A stretch of DNA of 64,000 nucleotides from CAWUKT01 sp964352215 (GTDB lineage Bacteria > Bacteroidota > Bacteroidia > J057 > JADKCL01), in contig CAYGRE010000004.1 of the NCBI GenBank assembly GCA_964352215.1, positions 1 through 64,000 of the forward strand. Reading direction: 5' to 3'. Below, piece by piece: positions 53,110-61,293 of the stretch; the stretch's first letter is position 1, and every line of letters begins with the position of its first letter. The notes under the pieces were generated by a model. It was not told the origin of the DNA, ran no database searches, and was given only the letters and a program-made list of their open reading frames with translations. The position numbers and the translations under genes were made by a program.

Positions 53110-54735
53110 TTAATAATCCCGAATCGCTACAAATTGAAAGCGGCTGACCTCCAGTCCGGGGAGGAATGGGTCACCTGTTTCCACATATCCTCTTTCCTGG
53201 TACAGGAGCCGGTAGCCATCCAATGCGTCCTTGCGTTCATCCAACTCATTGTCGAGGTCAAAGATGAGGTCGGGCAGGGTAAATCCGCACTTTCTTTTCA
53301 GTTCTTCCTGGTCTTGGATCAGGTATTTCAGGTCCATATTGAGGCCTCCGAATCCGTGGCCACGGTCCGCAGTTCGGGGGCAATCGTGGAAGTCGCTGGT
53401 GGTCAGTCCCACCAGGTCGATGAAGCGGAATTTCCGGAAATGGTCCCGCGCGGTATAATAGGCTACCATTCCGGCTTGTTGACTCAATACCCTGGGAGGA
53501 ATTCGCCGGGTTTGGTATTCTGCTTCCACGAGGTCTCCCATCGCTTCGATTACGCCCAGGTCGCGGGCATGGATGCGGTTGGCCCGGACGAACCAGGGAT
53601 AGTCACTCGCGGCGGGATTCATTTGAGCGGTGGCGGTATACATTCCCTGATCTGTTGGGGGAAGGGCGGTCCACAGCGGTCGGCCCGTAGAATGGTGCCT
53701 TGCGGTCCAAACCACTCCCATGAGCTGAACCGTGACCAGTACCGGTACCAGCCAGGTTCTCCAGGTCCTGCCTTCGGGTAGCAGGAGCATCCCCAGCAAC
53801 AACCAGGGAACAAGAAAACGACCGTTTTCCATCCAGTCACCCCCTGAAAATATGACTGCCAATACGCCTGTGGTGATGGTGATCAGGAGGAAGGTATGAG
53901 CTGGTCTTCTATTCCAGCGACGGACGACCGTCCAGGCGCCGGCCAGGGTGGCCAGGGTGTAGAGGATCAGATCGGGGTGGTCTTTGAGTTGTATGAACAG
54001 ATACCGAAGCCCCTGGTAAACTCTTGCAAATCCCAGGCCCCCGGCTTTGGCATATACCGGGAGTGGAAAGAACCGTTCAAATGCAAGGTAGCGGAACAGG
54101 AAGAGGCATCCGGTCAGGAAGACCACCAGTCCGGTCAGGTAAAGCAATTGTTTGCGGGAATCGCGGAGCAGGAGTGCTGCGAAGCCCAAGATGGCGATGG
54201 CCAGAAATGGGTTTTCGGGTCGACAGAGGAGAAAGAGGGGGAAGAAGATCAAAACGGGTCCCCATTTCTGGTGTCCGAGATAGCGCAAGGTTCCCCAGGC
54301 AAAGCCTGCCAAGGTCAGGGCCTGGAGGCTGGTCTCCATCCCGGAAAAGGACCAATAAACCAGAAATCCACAACCGGCAAGCAACCAGGGGATTGCCTTC
54401 AGACGTTGAGGATCGGTTTTCAATTCGAGGGCGATCAGGAAAACCATCCAGATGCTGCCTACGCCAGCGAATATTCCCATCCAATACCCCCAGACCACGA
54501 TGTCCCCTCCGAACAATGCACGCAATCCTCCCAGAAGAAAGACCTGAAGCAGGGAGGAACTTTGCTCGACTGCTTCTCCGTTGTAGTTCAGGATGCTGCC
54601 GAATTCGCTGAGGCTGTAGGCAGACCAGAAGGTTTTGAAGACATCGTCCCGGCCGGTGGAGCTGAACAGGAGAAAACCCAGGCCGATAAAGGTCAGGGAG
54701 GCGAGGGTCAGGGATATGAGGTGTTTCCGGGTCAA
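53110..54735 (-). CDS. GT-C superfamily membrane glycosyltransferase
   Basis: The 541-residue protein has about ten to twelve membrane segments followed by a soluble C-terminal domain of about 170 residues. After the first segment it carries GRDDVFKTFWSAYSLSEFG and ILNYNGEAVEQSSSLLQVFL. This corresponds to the DD...N.GE.VEG.TS..W pattern in the first periplasmic loop of lipid-linked-sugar-dependent transferases (AftB-like GT-C enzymes), where the paired Asp is catalytic. RYLAFERFFPLPVYAK and FSGGDWMENGRFLVPWL are further typical loops. It would add a sugar from a polyprenyl-phosphate donor to a surface glycan or protein on the outer side of the inner membrane. The sugar is unknown. It is divergent from the effector-like gene at 54846. 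Confidence 0.85.
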   Translation of the reverse strand: MTRKHLISLTLASLTFIGLGFLLFSSTGRDDVFKTFWSAYSLSEFGSILNYNGEAVEQSSSLLQVFLLGGLRALFGGDIVVWGYWMGIFAGVGSIWMVFLIALELKTDPQRLKAIPWLLAGCGFLVYWSFSGMETSLQALTLAGFAWGTLRYLGHQKWGPVLIFFPLFLLCRPENPFLAIAILGFAALLLRDSRKQLLYLTGLVVFLTGCLFLFRYLAFERFFPLPVYAKAGGLGFARVYQGLRYLFIQLKDHPDLILYTLATLAGAWTVVRRWNRRPAHTFLLITITTGVLAVIFSGGDWMENGRFLVPWLLLGMLLLPEGRTWRTWLVPVLVTVQLMGVVWTARHHSTGRPLWTALPPTDQGMYTATAQMNPAASDYPWFVRANRIHARDLGVIEAMGDLVEAEYQTRRIPPRVLSQQAGMVAYYTARDHFRKFRFIDLVGLTTSDFHDCPRTADRGHGFGGLNMDLKYLIQDQEELKRKCGFTLPDLIFDLDNELDERKDALDGYRLLYQERGYVETGDPFLPGLEVSRFQFVAIRDY

Positions 54736-54845
54736 AGGTTCAAGGGCTTTTATATTGAGGATTGCAAGTTTTCCCTCTCAATGGGGAAAGCTAAGTCAAT
54801 TTCAAGTATTCACCAACCGGGATTTTGTTGCAAAACACCATTAAA

Positions 54846-55859
54846 ATGGCGAAATTAGTGCCAATACATGTCTATCTATTGCCAAGCCCAAGCCCTATGA
54901 AAGAAAATTCGCCCCAACACAGTCAAGAAGGAGCATCCCTGGAAGGAAATGAATCCATGCCTGGTATGGCCCCCCCGGTGCTTAGCCTCACCGCCTCCTC
55001 CATCAGCAATAGCTCTTTAGCTCCCGGCGCTACCACCATGCAATTACAGCTTGATCCCCAAGCTCCAATGCAATTGGCGCAATTGCGAGAAGACTATCCC
55101 TGGCAAGGCATAGTTGACGCTGCCGCTGGTACTTTGTTGATGCGAGAGTGGGGCATGTGTAAGATGGATGATCCGATGCTGGCATCGGGAACCAGGCTGA
55201 CGGTGATCGCCGGAAGAGAAGATTATCTTCAGGTGAATGTAGGAGGTGATTCTGGCTGGGTAGAAAAAGACAATGTAGACGATGTGGTTTCTAACCACAT
55301 TGAAAATAATATGGTCGGGGACCAAATGGACTGGGGTCCAAGCGGAGCAAACGGCAATACTGATTTTGCCCAGGCTGCCCGGGACCCCGCGCTTCCGATG
55401 CCAGATGGATCCGATAGTAGTTTTCTCAATTGCTGGGAAATGATCCTGCTTGCTGCATTTCAAGTAGGAATGCTCAGCCGGGCTACCATTCAGGATCTCT
55501 ATCAAAATGACCGTCTGGAGGATATGATGACAACCTCTGGAACCTACACAATTGGGGATCCGGACAGTCCTACCCCAGCCAGGGGCGACATTATGTTTAT
55601 GAATGGCCTCGCCCATGTCGTGATTGCACAAGGTGAACGGGATGCTGCGGGTAATCTCAAAGTTTGGAGTTTTTGGCCACCCTCTGACTTCTCAGCTGAT
55701 GACTTGAATGCAGCGGTTGCTGCTGGAGAAGGTATTGGTGCCTTTACCACGGGAATAGTCCAGGACACCACCATCGAAGCACTCTCAGGTTGGATGGCCG
55801 GCATTGATTTCACGGATATTAACCCGAACCCTATTACCTTTGGCACTCCAATATGGTAA
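54846..55859 (+). CDS. candidate secreted effector: SH3-like domain plus Cys-His hydrolase-like domain
   Basis: This 337-residue protein has no conventional signal peptide. Residues 1-80 are low-complexity Ser/Pro/Gln/Met-rich and contain PPVLSLTASS and PMQLAQ. This is like the leader of Bacteroidota proteins thought to be loaded into contractile injection systems (the DUF4157-associated type). Residues 88-145 look like a bacterial SH3 domain (GTRLTVIAGREDYLQVNVGG, then GWVEKDNVD). Residues 190-325 resemble an NlpC/P60- or papain-like hydrolase with Cys196 in FLNCWEMILLAAFQVG and His257 in ARGDIMFMNGLAHVVIAQG. The start may instead be ATG 54897. It overlaps the next gene by 7 bp. I infer a cell-wall or protein-degrading toxin; this is unproven. 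Confidence 0.72.
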   Translation: MAKLVPIHVYLLPSPSPMKENSPQHSQEGASLEGNESMPGMAPPVLSLTASSISNSSLAPGATTMQLQLDPQAPMQLAQLREDYPWQGIVDAAAGTLLMREWGMCKMDDPMLASGTRLTVIAGREDYLQVNVGGDSGWVEKDNVDDVVSNHIENNMVGDQMDWGPSGANGNTDFAQAARDPALPMPDGSDSSFLNCWEMILLAAFQVGMLSRATIQDLYQNDRLEDMMTTSGTYTIGDPDSPTPARGDIMFMNGLAHVVIAQGERDAAGNLKVWSFWPPSDFSADDLNAAVAAGEGIGAFTTGIVQDTTIEALSGWMAGIDFTDINPNPITFGTPIW

Positions 55860-57133
55860 GAATTTTTTGTCTGTTGTTAATAGCTCTCCCTTCTTGTTCT
55901 TCCCAGTCGGAATCTATTCGCAAGACATTAAATTCCACAGAAAACAATGCAATCATGATGCCACTACCTCAAGACCACTGGCTTAACAAGGCTGAAATTG
56001 ATGTTTTTGCCCGCCTTCCCTGGAATCAGCAAGCGGGTATCACCAATCAGGTGCAGACAGATGCCCTGGGCTTGTTTCAGGAAGGAGTAGGTATTAAGCG
56101 GTGGGCTCCGGTAAAGGTTTATGGCTTGACCAAGGGCGGTGTGGTCGTACAGGCTCAGGATAATTGTCTGGTTTTGGATAAACAGGGGAAAGTTACAGGC
56201 CGTTTTTCTTTACCTGGTAAGCGAGTAGATGGTCTAATTGATCTTGAGAATGGTGGCTACCTGGTCCTTGCTCACGATCCCGCGGTAGGAAAAGAGCTTG
56301 TCCAGATCAAGTCCCAGGAAGTTTCCCTAATTATTCCGTCAGAGAAAGACTTGGTTCAGTTGCTCCGCTCCGGTGCTAAGGCGATGGGGATTTATAAAGA
56401 AAATGATCATTTTTCTGTGGTAGATCTGGGGCTTGATGGAGAGGATCATAACGACCAAGGGCCAACCGACGCCCAGGTCAATCCAGTTTTTATTGATTCC
56501 AATGGAGGGGTCCAATTCCTGAGCTATAACCCTCAGTTAAAGGCCCGGTTGTGGAATACACAGCTCCCTTCCGGGGAAATCACTCCTGTAACTATTCCCC
56601 GGGAATTGTATGGTAACTTTTCCAAGCCTCATGCCATTGATCAACACGGAAGTGCCTATGGCTTATTCGGAGCAAGCTTAGGGAAACTGGGGGCTGATGG
56701 GCAAGAGGTCTGGAAAATCGAATTGGAATCCTTAATACCCAGTGAGGATGGAGGATGGTACCTTTCAAGGTTCGTTCAAGATTCCTCTACGGTAAAGGTC
56801 TACTTTTCAGGAACAGAGGGCTCAGGTATCTTTTGTGAGCTAAAGATTCCTGCCACAGTTCAAAGCAAATACCACAATCCTCTCTGGAAATTGGTGTCGG
56901 TGGAATCGGAAATGGTCACCCTGCTGGGACGTGATCCAAGGTCCTATTCTTACCATCAACTCCAATTTAACTCCAAGACCGGAGAGATGACCGAACAAAC
57001 CCCACCCACTGATCTGAGTCGAACGGGAAGTTTCCTCCAGGGAGGCAATGCATGGGTAGTAACTCCCAATGGTGATGTTATTGTTCCTATTGCAACCCCC
57101 GACGCCTTGGTATTGGCCCATATCAGGATGTAA
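55853..57133 (+). CDS. lipoprotein, beta-propeller-like; candidate immunity protein
   Basis: The product has 426 residues with a short lipoprotein-like signal (MVRIFCLLLIALPSCSSQ, Cys15; the Pro before Ser is unusual for a lipobox). The mature part appears all-beta with repeated blades like VYGLTKGGVVVQAQDNCLVL, LIDLENGGYLVLAHDP and FIDSNGGVQFLSYNP, which suggests a six- or seven-bladed propeller. No family recognised. Its start lies inside the last codons of the effector-like gene (7-bp overlap), so the two are co-translated. A lipid-anchored periplasmic protein made with a putative wall-active hydrolase fits an immunity role, but a structural or binding partner is equally possible from sequence alone. 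Confidence 0.72.
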   Translation: MVRIFCLLLIALPSCSSQSESIRKTLNSTENNAIMMPLPQDHWLNKAEIDVFARLPWNQQAGITNQVQTDALGLFQEGVGIKRWAPVKVYGLTKGGVVVQAQDNCLVLDKQGKVTGRFSLPGKRVDGLIDLENGGYLVLAHDPAVGKELVQIKSQEVSLIIPSEKDLVQLLRSGAKAMGIYKENDHFSVVDLGLDGEDHNDQGPTDAQVNPVFIDSNGGVQFLSYNPQLKARLWNTQLPSGEITPVTIPRELYGNFSKPHAIDQHGSAYGLFGASLGKLGADGQEVWKIELESLIPSEDGGWYLSRFVQDSSTVKVYFSGTEGSGIFCELKIPATVQSKYHNPLWKLVSVESEMVTLLGRDPRSYSYHQLQFNSKTGEMTEQTPPTDLSRTGSFLQGGNAWVVTPNGDVIVPIATPDALVLAHIRM

Positions 57134-57210
57134 TAAGCTTGAAAAGGCTATTTACCTTTAAATTCAATATGGGACCAGATGCATTTTAAATCCATGCAAT
57201 TACTGCAGAT

Positions 57211-57260
57211 TGTTGTCGATTGTTGTCGATTGTTGTCGATTGTTGTCGATTGTTGTCGAT
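57211..57260 (+). repeat. 10-bp perfect tandem repeat, five copies
   Basis: Five identical units of TGTTGTCGAT lie between the putative immunity gene (stop 57133) and the terminator at 57344. The repeats are perfect, which implies recent expansion. Confidence 0.95.
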
Positions 57261-57343
57261 TGAAGCAGCCGGAGCCATTTGGTCAAGTTCCAATAAAATC
57301 CCTAAATGGGATAATTAACATCAACTCAAAGTTTAGGGTATAG

Positions 57344-57380
57344 AAAGAGGCTGCACTTTCGGCACAGCCTCTTTTATTTT
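57344..57380. terminator. terminator hairpin between convergent genes
   Basis: A perfect 10-bp stem (AAAGAGGCTG with CAGCCTCTTT) has an 11-base loop. On the plus strand TATTTTATG-like T-rich sequence follows; on the minus strand CTATACC, which is weaker. It probably ends the effector/lipoprotein operon and may also serve the convergent protease gene. Confidence 0.75.
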
Positions 57381-57401
57381 ATGAACAGTATGCTTTTACA
57401 A

Positions 57402-60116
57402 TCACTTCATGATCACAAAACGCTTGCTGATCTGTCCGCTTTCGTTGTTCAGGAAGAGCAGGTAACTGCCCTGAGCAAGATCGCGTACCTTCAGGATGAT
57501 CTGGTTGTTGCCCTGGATGACATCTGCATCTTCACGCAACATGATCTTTCCTGCGAGGTCGGTAACCGTTACCGTAGCCTGACCGCTGCTTGAGGATTCG
57601 AATCCTACGTTGAGGATGCTGCGGGTCGGGTTGGGGAAGAGGGTAAAGTCCTCGAAGAATGCTTGTGCTGCAAGTGCGGAAGGAGCTTCGTCACGGGTAC
57701 CGCCACTGACACAGAAGTTGGTGGTTTGGCTGGTGGTAAAGCTACCGCCGGAAGCGAGGGTGCCGCCAGTGGAGTTGGTCACGGTATAGGAACCATTGCC
57801 GTAGGCGCAGCAGATACCGTCACCATAAGAATCGGTGATGGTGAAATCGTAGCATCCGTCAGGAAGGCATTCGGTCAGGTTCAGGGTAGAACCAGCAGTC
57901 TGAGAACCGTAAGTTCCACCTGAGGCGACGGTTGAACCACTTGAATTGGTGATGGCCCAGCTGGTCTCTCCAGGATAGTTGTCGAAGGTCAGGGAGATGT
58001 TCACGGTATTGCAACCGCCACCTCCACCGCCCCCGGTGGTAGACATAGCTACATCATCAATTGCGATATCACCGCGCCAGGTTGCCGCCGTTGTACCTAC
58101 AAAACGTACGCGAACGGTTGAGCCTGTGTAGGAGTTCATGTTGACGGTGCCGGTATTCCAGACATTGCCTTGTGATCCTGAGACGGAGCCGATGCTGGTC
58201 CAGGTAGAACCATCATTGGTACTGGCCTGGAGATCCAGGGTTCCGACTTCGTTGGCAGGGCCTGAAGAATACATGTGGTAGGCGAAGGAGAAGTTGGCCT
58301 GACTGGCGCTGCTCAAGTCAAAGCAAGGACCATTGAGGTAGGTGACTTTGGAAGGATAGTTGGGGCTGGAGGCCTCAACGTACATATACCATGAACCAGT
58401 AGCACCGGTAGCCGGACCAGTTCCAGCGGAAGGAGTTCCACCAGAGTCGCGGGTCCAGTTGAAGTCATCGCCTGAGCCTTGGCTCCAGGCACCGAGTCCG
58501 CTTTCAAAGCTTTCTCCATAGGGGAATGAGCTAACAGAAACGGTACAGTTGCTGCCGCCGCCGCCACCACCTGAGGTGGAGAGCCCGATGTCATCAACCG
58601 CCATATCACCTGACCAGCTGGCTGCAGTCGATCCGACAAATCGGAGTTGAACGGTAGTTCCAAGGAAAGCTGCGAGGTTAACACTTTGTGCGTTCCAGTT
58701 GGCTCCCTGATCACCAGCAAGAGACCAGATAGAGCTCCAACCGCTGCCGGTGTTGGCTTCGAGAGAAGTAGAACCTACTGCGGTTCCCTGGGCGTGGTAT
58801 GAAAAGGTAAAGGTAGCCTGTGACTGACCGGACAGGTCAAAGCAAGGACCATCGAGAATTGTCGTTTTTGAGGGGTAGTTAGGGCTGGAAGCCTCAACAT
58901 ACATATACCATGATCCGGCTGCACCCGTAGCAGGACCGGTTCCGCTGGAAGGTGTTCCACCAGAGTCGCGGGTCCAGTTGAAGTCATCACCTGAGCCTTG
59001 GCTCCAGGCACCGAGTCCGCTTTCAAAGCTTTCAGCATAAGGGAAACTGGAGATGGTAGTTCCACAGGTGAGTCCACCGCCACCGCCACCGCTTCCACAG
59101 CGGTCAGAAGTTGCAAGGCTGACACGGCGAGGGCTGTTGGCCATCACCGCCTGGATACGGGATTTCTGATCCTGGGTGAAGATGTTCATGCAGTTGTCAT
59201 CGGTATAGTCCATATAGTTACGGACCATATCAGTTGAACCACAGGATACGTGGGTGGTTGGACAACCGAAGTTGGATGCATCTGACTGAGGCGTATCTGC
59301 ACAGAAGTCATCTACTCCACAACCACCATCGCCCCAGATGTGGCGAAGACCTACCCAGTGACCAATTTCGTGGGTCAGGGTGCGGCCCTGGTTGTAGGGA
59401 GCACCTCCGGGATATGGAGTGGTAGTAGAACCAATAGAAGTATAGCGTACAACCACACCATCGGTGTTGGCAGCGCCGCCATTGCTGTTCAGGCCGGGAA
59501 GACCTGAAGAACTTGGGAATTGCGCATAACCCAGGGTTCCACCTGAGATATCACAAGACCAAATATTACAGTATTGATTGGGATCCCACTGGGTAGCGGG
59601 CTTTACACTGTTGTCGATAAAATTGGTGGAAAATGGTGCACCGCTGATCTGTACCCGGTTGATTCCAGGTTCCGCCAGAGTAGCGCCGTTCTCATCCAAG
59701 GTTGCGAGGCAGAATTCGATTTCGGTGTCCGCACCAACCGGGTTGGAGTTGGAACCAGAAGTACCGGCCACACGACGGAAGTCATTGTTCAACTGATCAA
59801 GCTGGGCCTGAACATAAGAGGCAGAGATATTACGTCCACTGCCGACGGCTTCTCCATTGTGAATGATGTGGAAAATGACAGGTATGGTAGTTACTGCGTT
59901 GACCCGGTTACTCGAAGCATTGTAATCAGCAACCTTAGGTGCCAGCCAAGCTTCAAAATCATCAAGTGAACCGAGTTCGGGGTGTTGCTGTCGCAGGTCT
60001 GCGTCAGCTTCCATTGTGTAACAACGCACAACATTGGGATTTACATCCTGTTGCGCTTTTGACATGAAAAATCCTGCTAGCACGAATGCCAGTAAGTGAA
60101 TTACCCTAAGTTTCAT
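57402..60116 (-). CDS. T9SS-exported M43-type metalloprotease with MAM-like modules
   Basis: This is a 904-residue exoenzyme. A signal peptide (MKLRVIHLLAFVLAGFFMSK) and propeptide lead to a pappalysin-like M43 domain with TLTHEIGHWVGLRHIWGD (His249 first), MDYTDDNCMNIFTQDQ as the Met-turn and several Cys (GGCGVDDFC, FGCPTTHVSC). Then come two MAM/jelly-roll-like modules (each with SFESGLGAWSQGSGDDFNWT), a module starting DNYPGETSWAITNSSG, and a type A T9SS sorting domain (TLFPNPTRSILNVGF to KRFVIMK), joined by Gly-rich linkers. All modules after the catalytic domain match those of the metalloprotease at 15677, so two different catalytic domains share one delivery and binding chassis. It is predicted to act outside the cell. 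Confidence 0.93.
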   Translation of the reverse strand: MKLRVIHLLAFVLAGFFMSKAQQDVNPNVVRCYTMEADADLRQQHPELGSLDDFEAWLAPKVADYNASSNRVNAVTTIPVIFHIIHNGEAVGSGRNISASYVQAQLDQLNNDFRRVAGTSGSNSNPVGADTEIEFCLATLDENGATLAEPGINRVQISGAPFSTNFIDNSVKPATQWDPNQYCNIWSCDISGGTLGYAQFPSSSGLPGLNSNGGAANTDGVVVRYTSIGSTTTPYPGGAPYNQGRTLTHEIGHWVGLRHIWGDGGCGVDDFCADTPQSDASNFGCPTTHVSCGSTDMVRNYMDYTDDNCMNIFTQDQKSRIQAVMANSPRRVSLATSDRCGSGGGGGGLTCGTTISSFPYAESFESGLGAWSQGSGDDFNWTRDSGGTPSSGTGPATGAAGSWYMYVEASSPNYPSKTTILDGPCFDLSGQSQATFTFSYHAQGTAVGSTSLEANTGSGWSSIWSLAGDQGANWNAQSVNLAAFLGTTVQLRFVGSTAASWSGDMAVDDIGLSTSGGGGGGSNCTVSVSSFPYGESFESGLGAWSQGSGDDFNWTRDSGGTPSAGTGPATGATGSWYMYVEASSPNYPSKVTYLNGPCFDLSSASQANFSFAYHMYSSGPANEVGTLDLQASTNDGSTWTSIGSVSGSQGNVWNTGTVNMNSYTGSTVRVRFVGTTAATWRGDIAIDDVAMSTTGGGGGGGCNTVNISLTFDNYPGETSWAITNSSGSTVASGGTYGSQTAGSTLNLTECLPDGCYDFTITDSYGDGICCAYGNGSYTVTNSTGGTLASGGSFTTSQTTNFCVSGGTRDEAPSALAAQAFFEDFTLFPNPTRSILNVGFESSSSGQATVTVTDLAGKIMLREDADVIQGNNQIILKVRDLAQGSYLLFLNNESGQISKRFVIMK

Positions 60117-60515
60117 AAATGTGATACTAAATTAGTCCGAGTGAACAGCTATCTGATTGATATAAAAAATGCGGTGCTGTTTAAATTTTCAGATACGGAA
60201 GTAATAAAAACTTTAAGGAAAGCGCAAGCTATATAATTGCATGAAATCACTGAAGGCTAGCTTTTTGTGCGTCCGACACTAAGCAGCTACAACGGTTTAG
60301 TCTTATGAATATGAATGTGTTCCAACATCAATATCAGCAATAATAAAGATTCAGGCCCCTTCGACAAAAAGGGGCCTGAATCTTACATCTGTAAAAATGG
60401 TCGTCATGCCGACTATCTTGTGGGGGAAATCCCCGTCGAAAATCCCTGGTAGGGGCCTACACCGCCTACCTCTGATAGCGATTTGCTGCCTTTACCAGGC
60501 AGTGATCTAAAGCTC
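60117..60515. other. intergenic region with a terminator and no gene
   Basis: Nearly 400 bases. From 60117 to 60336 it is AT-rich upstream sequence of the M43 protease gene, without a clear TAnnTTTG element. A strong hairpin at 60337-60382 ends the 60516 gene. From 60383 to 60515 there is GC-richer sequence with short words (CCTACCTCTG) repeated from the end of the 60516 gene, but no gene. Confidence 0.6.
60337..60382 (-). terminator. Rho-independent terminator of the 60516 gene
   Basis: A perfect 14-bp stem (GATTCAGGCCCCTT with AAGGGGCCTGAATC) with a seven-base loop is followed on the minus strand by TTTATTATTG. It lies about 130 bp beyond the stop. Confidence 0.8.
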
Positions 60516-61202
60516 CTACCTCTGGCGGCGGTCTTCGCGGGTCTCACGACGGTCTTCGTTGAGCTCTATCTTGTCTTCGCGGAGTTCTTCCCAGTTTTCA
60601 CCCATGTCGCGGACCATGGTTTGCTCAAACTCTTCGAGCAACGCCCGCTTGGTGCGAAGGGAGGTGAAGTCATTGGGGCCTTCTACTTTTACAGCCCGGA
60701 AGACAGCCAAAATCTCTTCCTGACGGGCATTGCGTACCTTCAATTCTGCACGGTCAGCTTTGTCGTCCCGGAGATCAGCTTGGTCATCGCGCTTGTCACG
60801 GCGGTCATCTGCGGTGGCCAGGGGGCGACCGGTTCCTCTGGTATTGCGCAATTCGCGGCGGTCACTGCGGACTTCAGAAGTACTCTGGTTGACCTCGCGC
60901 TGAGCCTGGGCAATTTTGGCTTTGCCTTGCTTGATCTCTGTTTCCATGGCCGCGACCAACTTCGTATGGAATCCTTTGGCAACTGCTGGTTTCCCGTTGT
61001 CCACGGCATTGTAAAGCCCGGCCCGGTAGGCTTTGAATTGCTTGATCTCGGAGCGATCCCGGTCAATTGTCGCTTTATCTTTCTGAATCTGATTGTGATC
61101 CTGTGCCCTTTCAACGCCATTGCGAACTGCTTGGGCATTGATGGAGGAAAACAATCCGAAGGTCATGATCAGGGCAAGTGCGGAAATCAGGTAGGTTTTC
61201 AT
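60516..61202 (-). CDS. exported charged repetitive protein, function unknown
   Basis: This 228-residue protein has a signal peptide (MKTYLISALALIMTFGLFSS to INAQ). The open frame continues upstream to 61484 across the neighbouring lipoprotein gene; the start at 61202 is set by the signal peptide. The mature protein is very rich in Arg, Asp, Lys, Glu and Gln and looks like long helices with heptad-like spacing: DRDRSEIKQFKAYRAGLYNA, then repeats of the form DDRRDKRDDQADLRDDKADR, and a tail EDRRETREDRRQR. It contains no recognisable domain. It may be a coiled-coil periplasmic protein or a polyanion- or cation-binding linker. It lies downstream of the 61294 lipoprotein on the same strand. Confidence 0.75.
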   Translation of the reverse strand: MKTYLISALALIMTFGLFSSINAQAVRNGVERAQDHNQIQKDKATIDRDRSEIKQFKAYRAGLYNAVDNGKPAVAKGFHTKLVAAMETEIKQGKAKIAQAQREVNQSTSEVRSDRRELRNTRGTGRPLATADDRRDKRDDQADLRDDKADRAELKVRNARQEEILAVFRAVKVEGPNDFTSLRTKRALLEEFEQTMVRDMGENWEELREDKIELNEDRRETREDRRQR

Positions 61203-61293
61203 ATTGCTGTCTTTAAACCGTTGTACAATTTTGTTTCTGTTTGCTCCTTTGACTTTCCTTCCTTCCCAAGGTTTAATTGCCTTTCTGCTTTTT

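Noticed and set aside
53896..54858. Plus-strand 320-codon frame opposite the GT-C glycosyltransferase
   Set aside because: The opposite strand encodes a convincing polytopic enzyme; the plus-strand product is Gln/Glu/Gly-rich shadow sequence.
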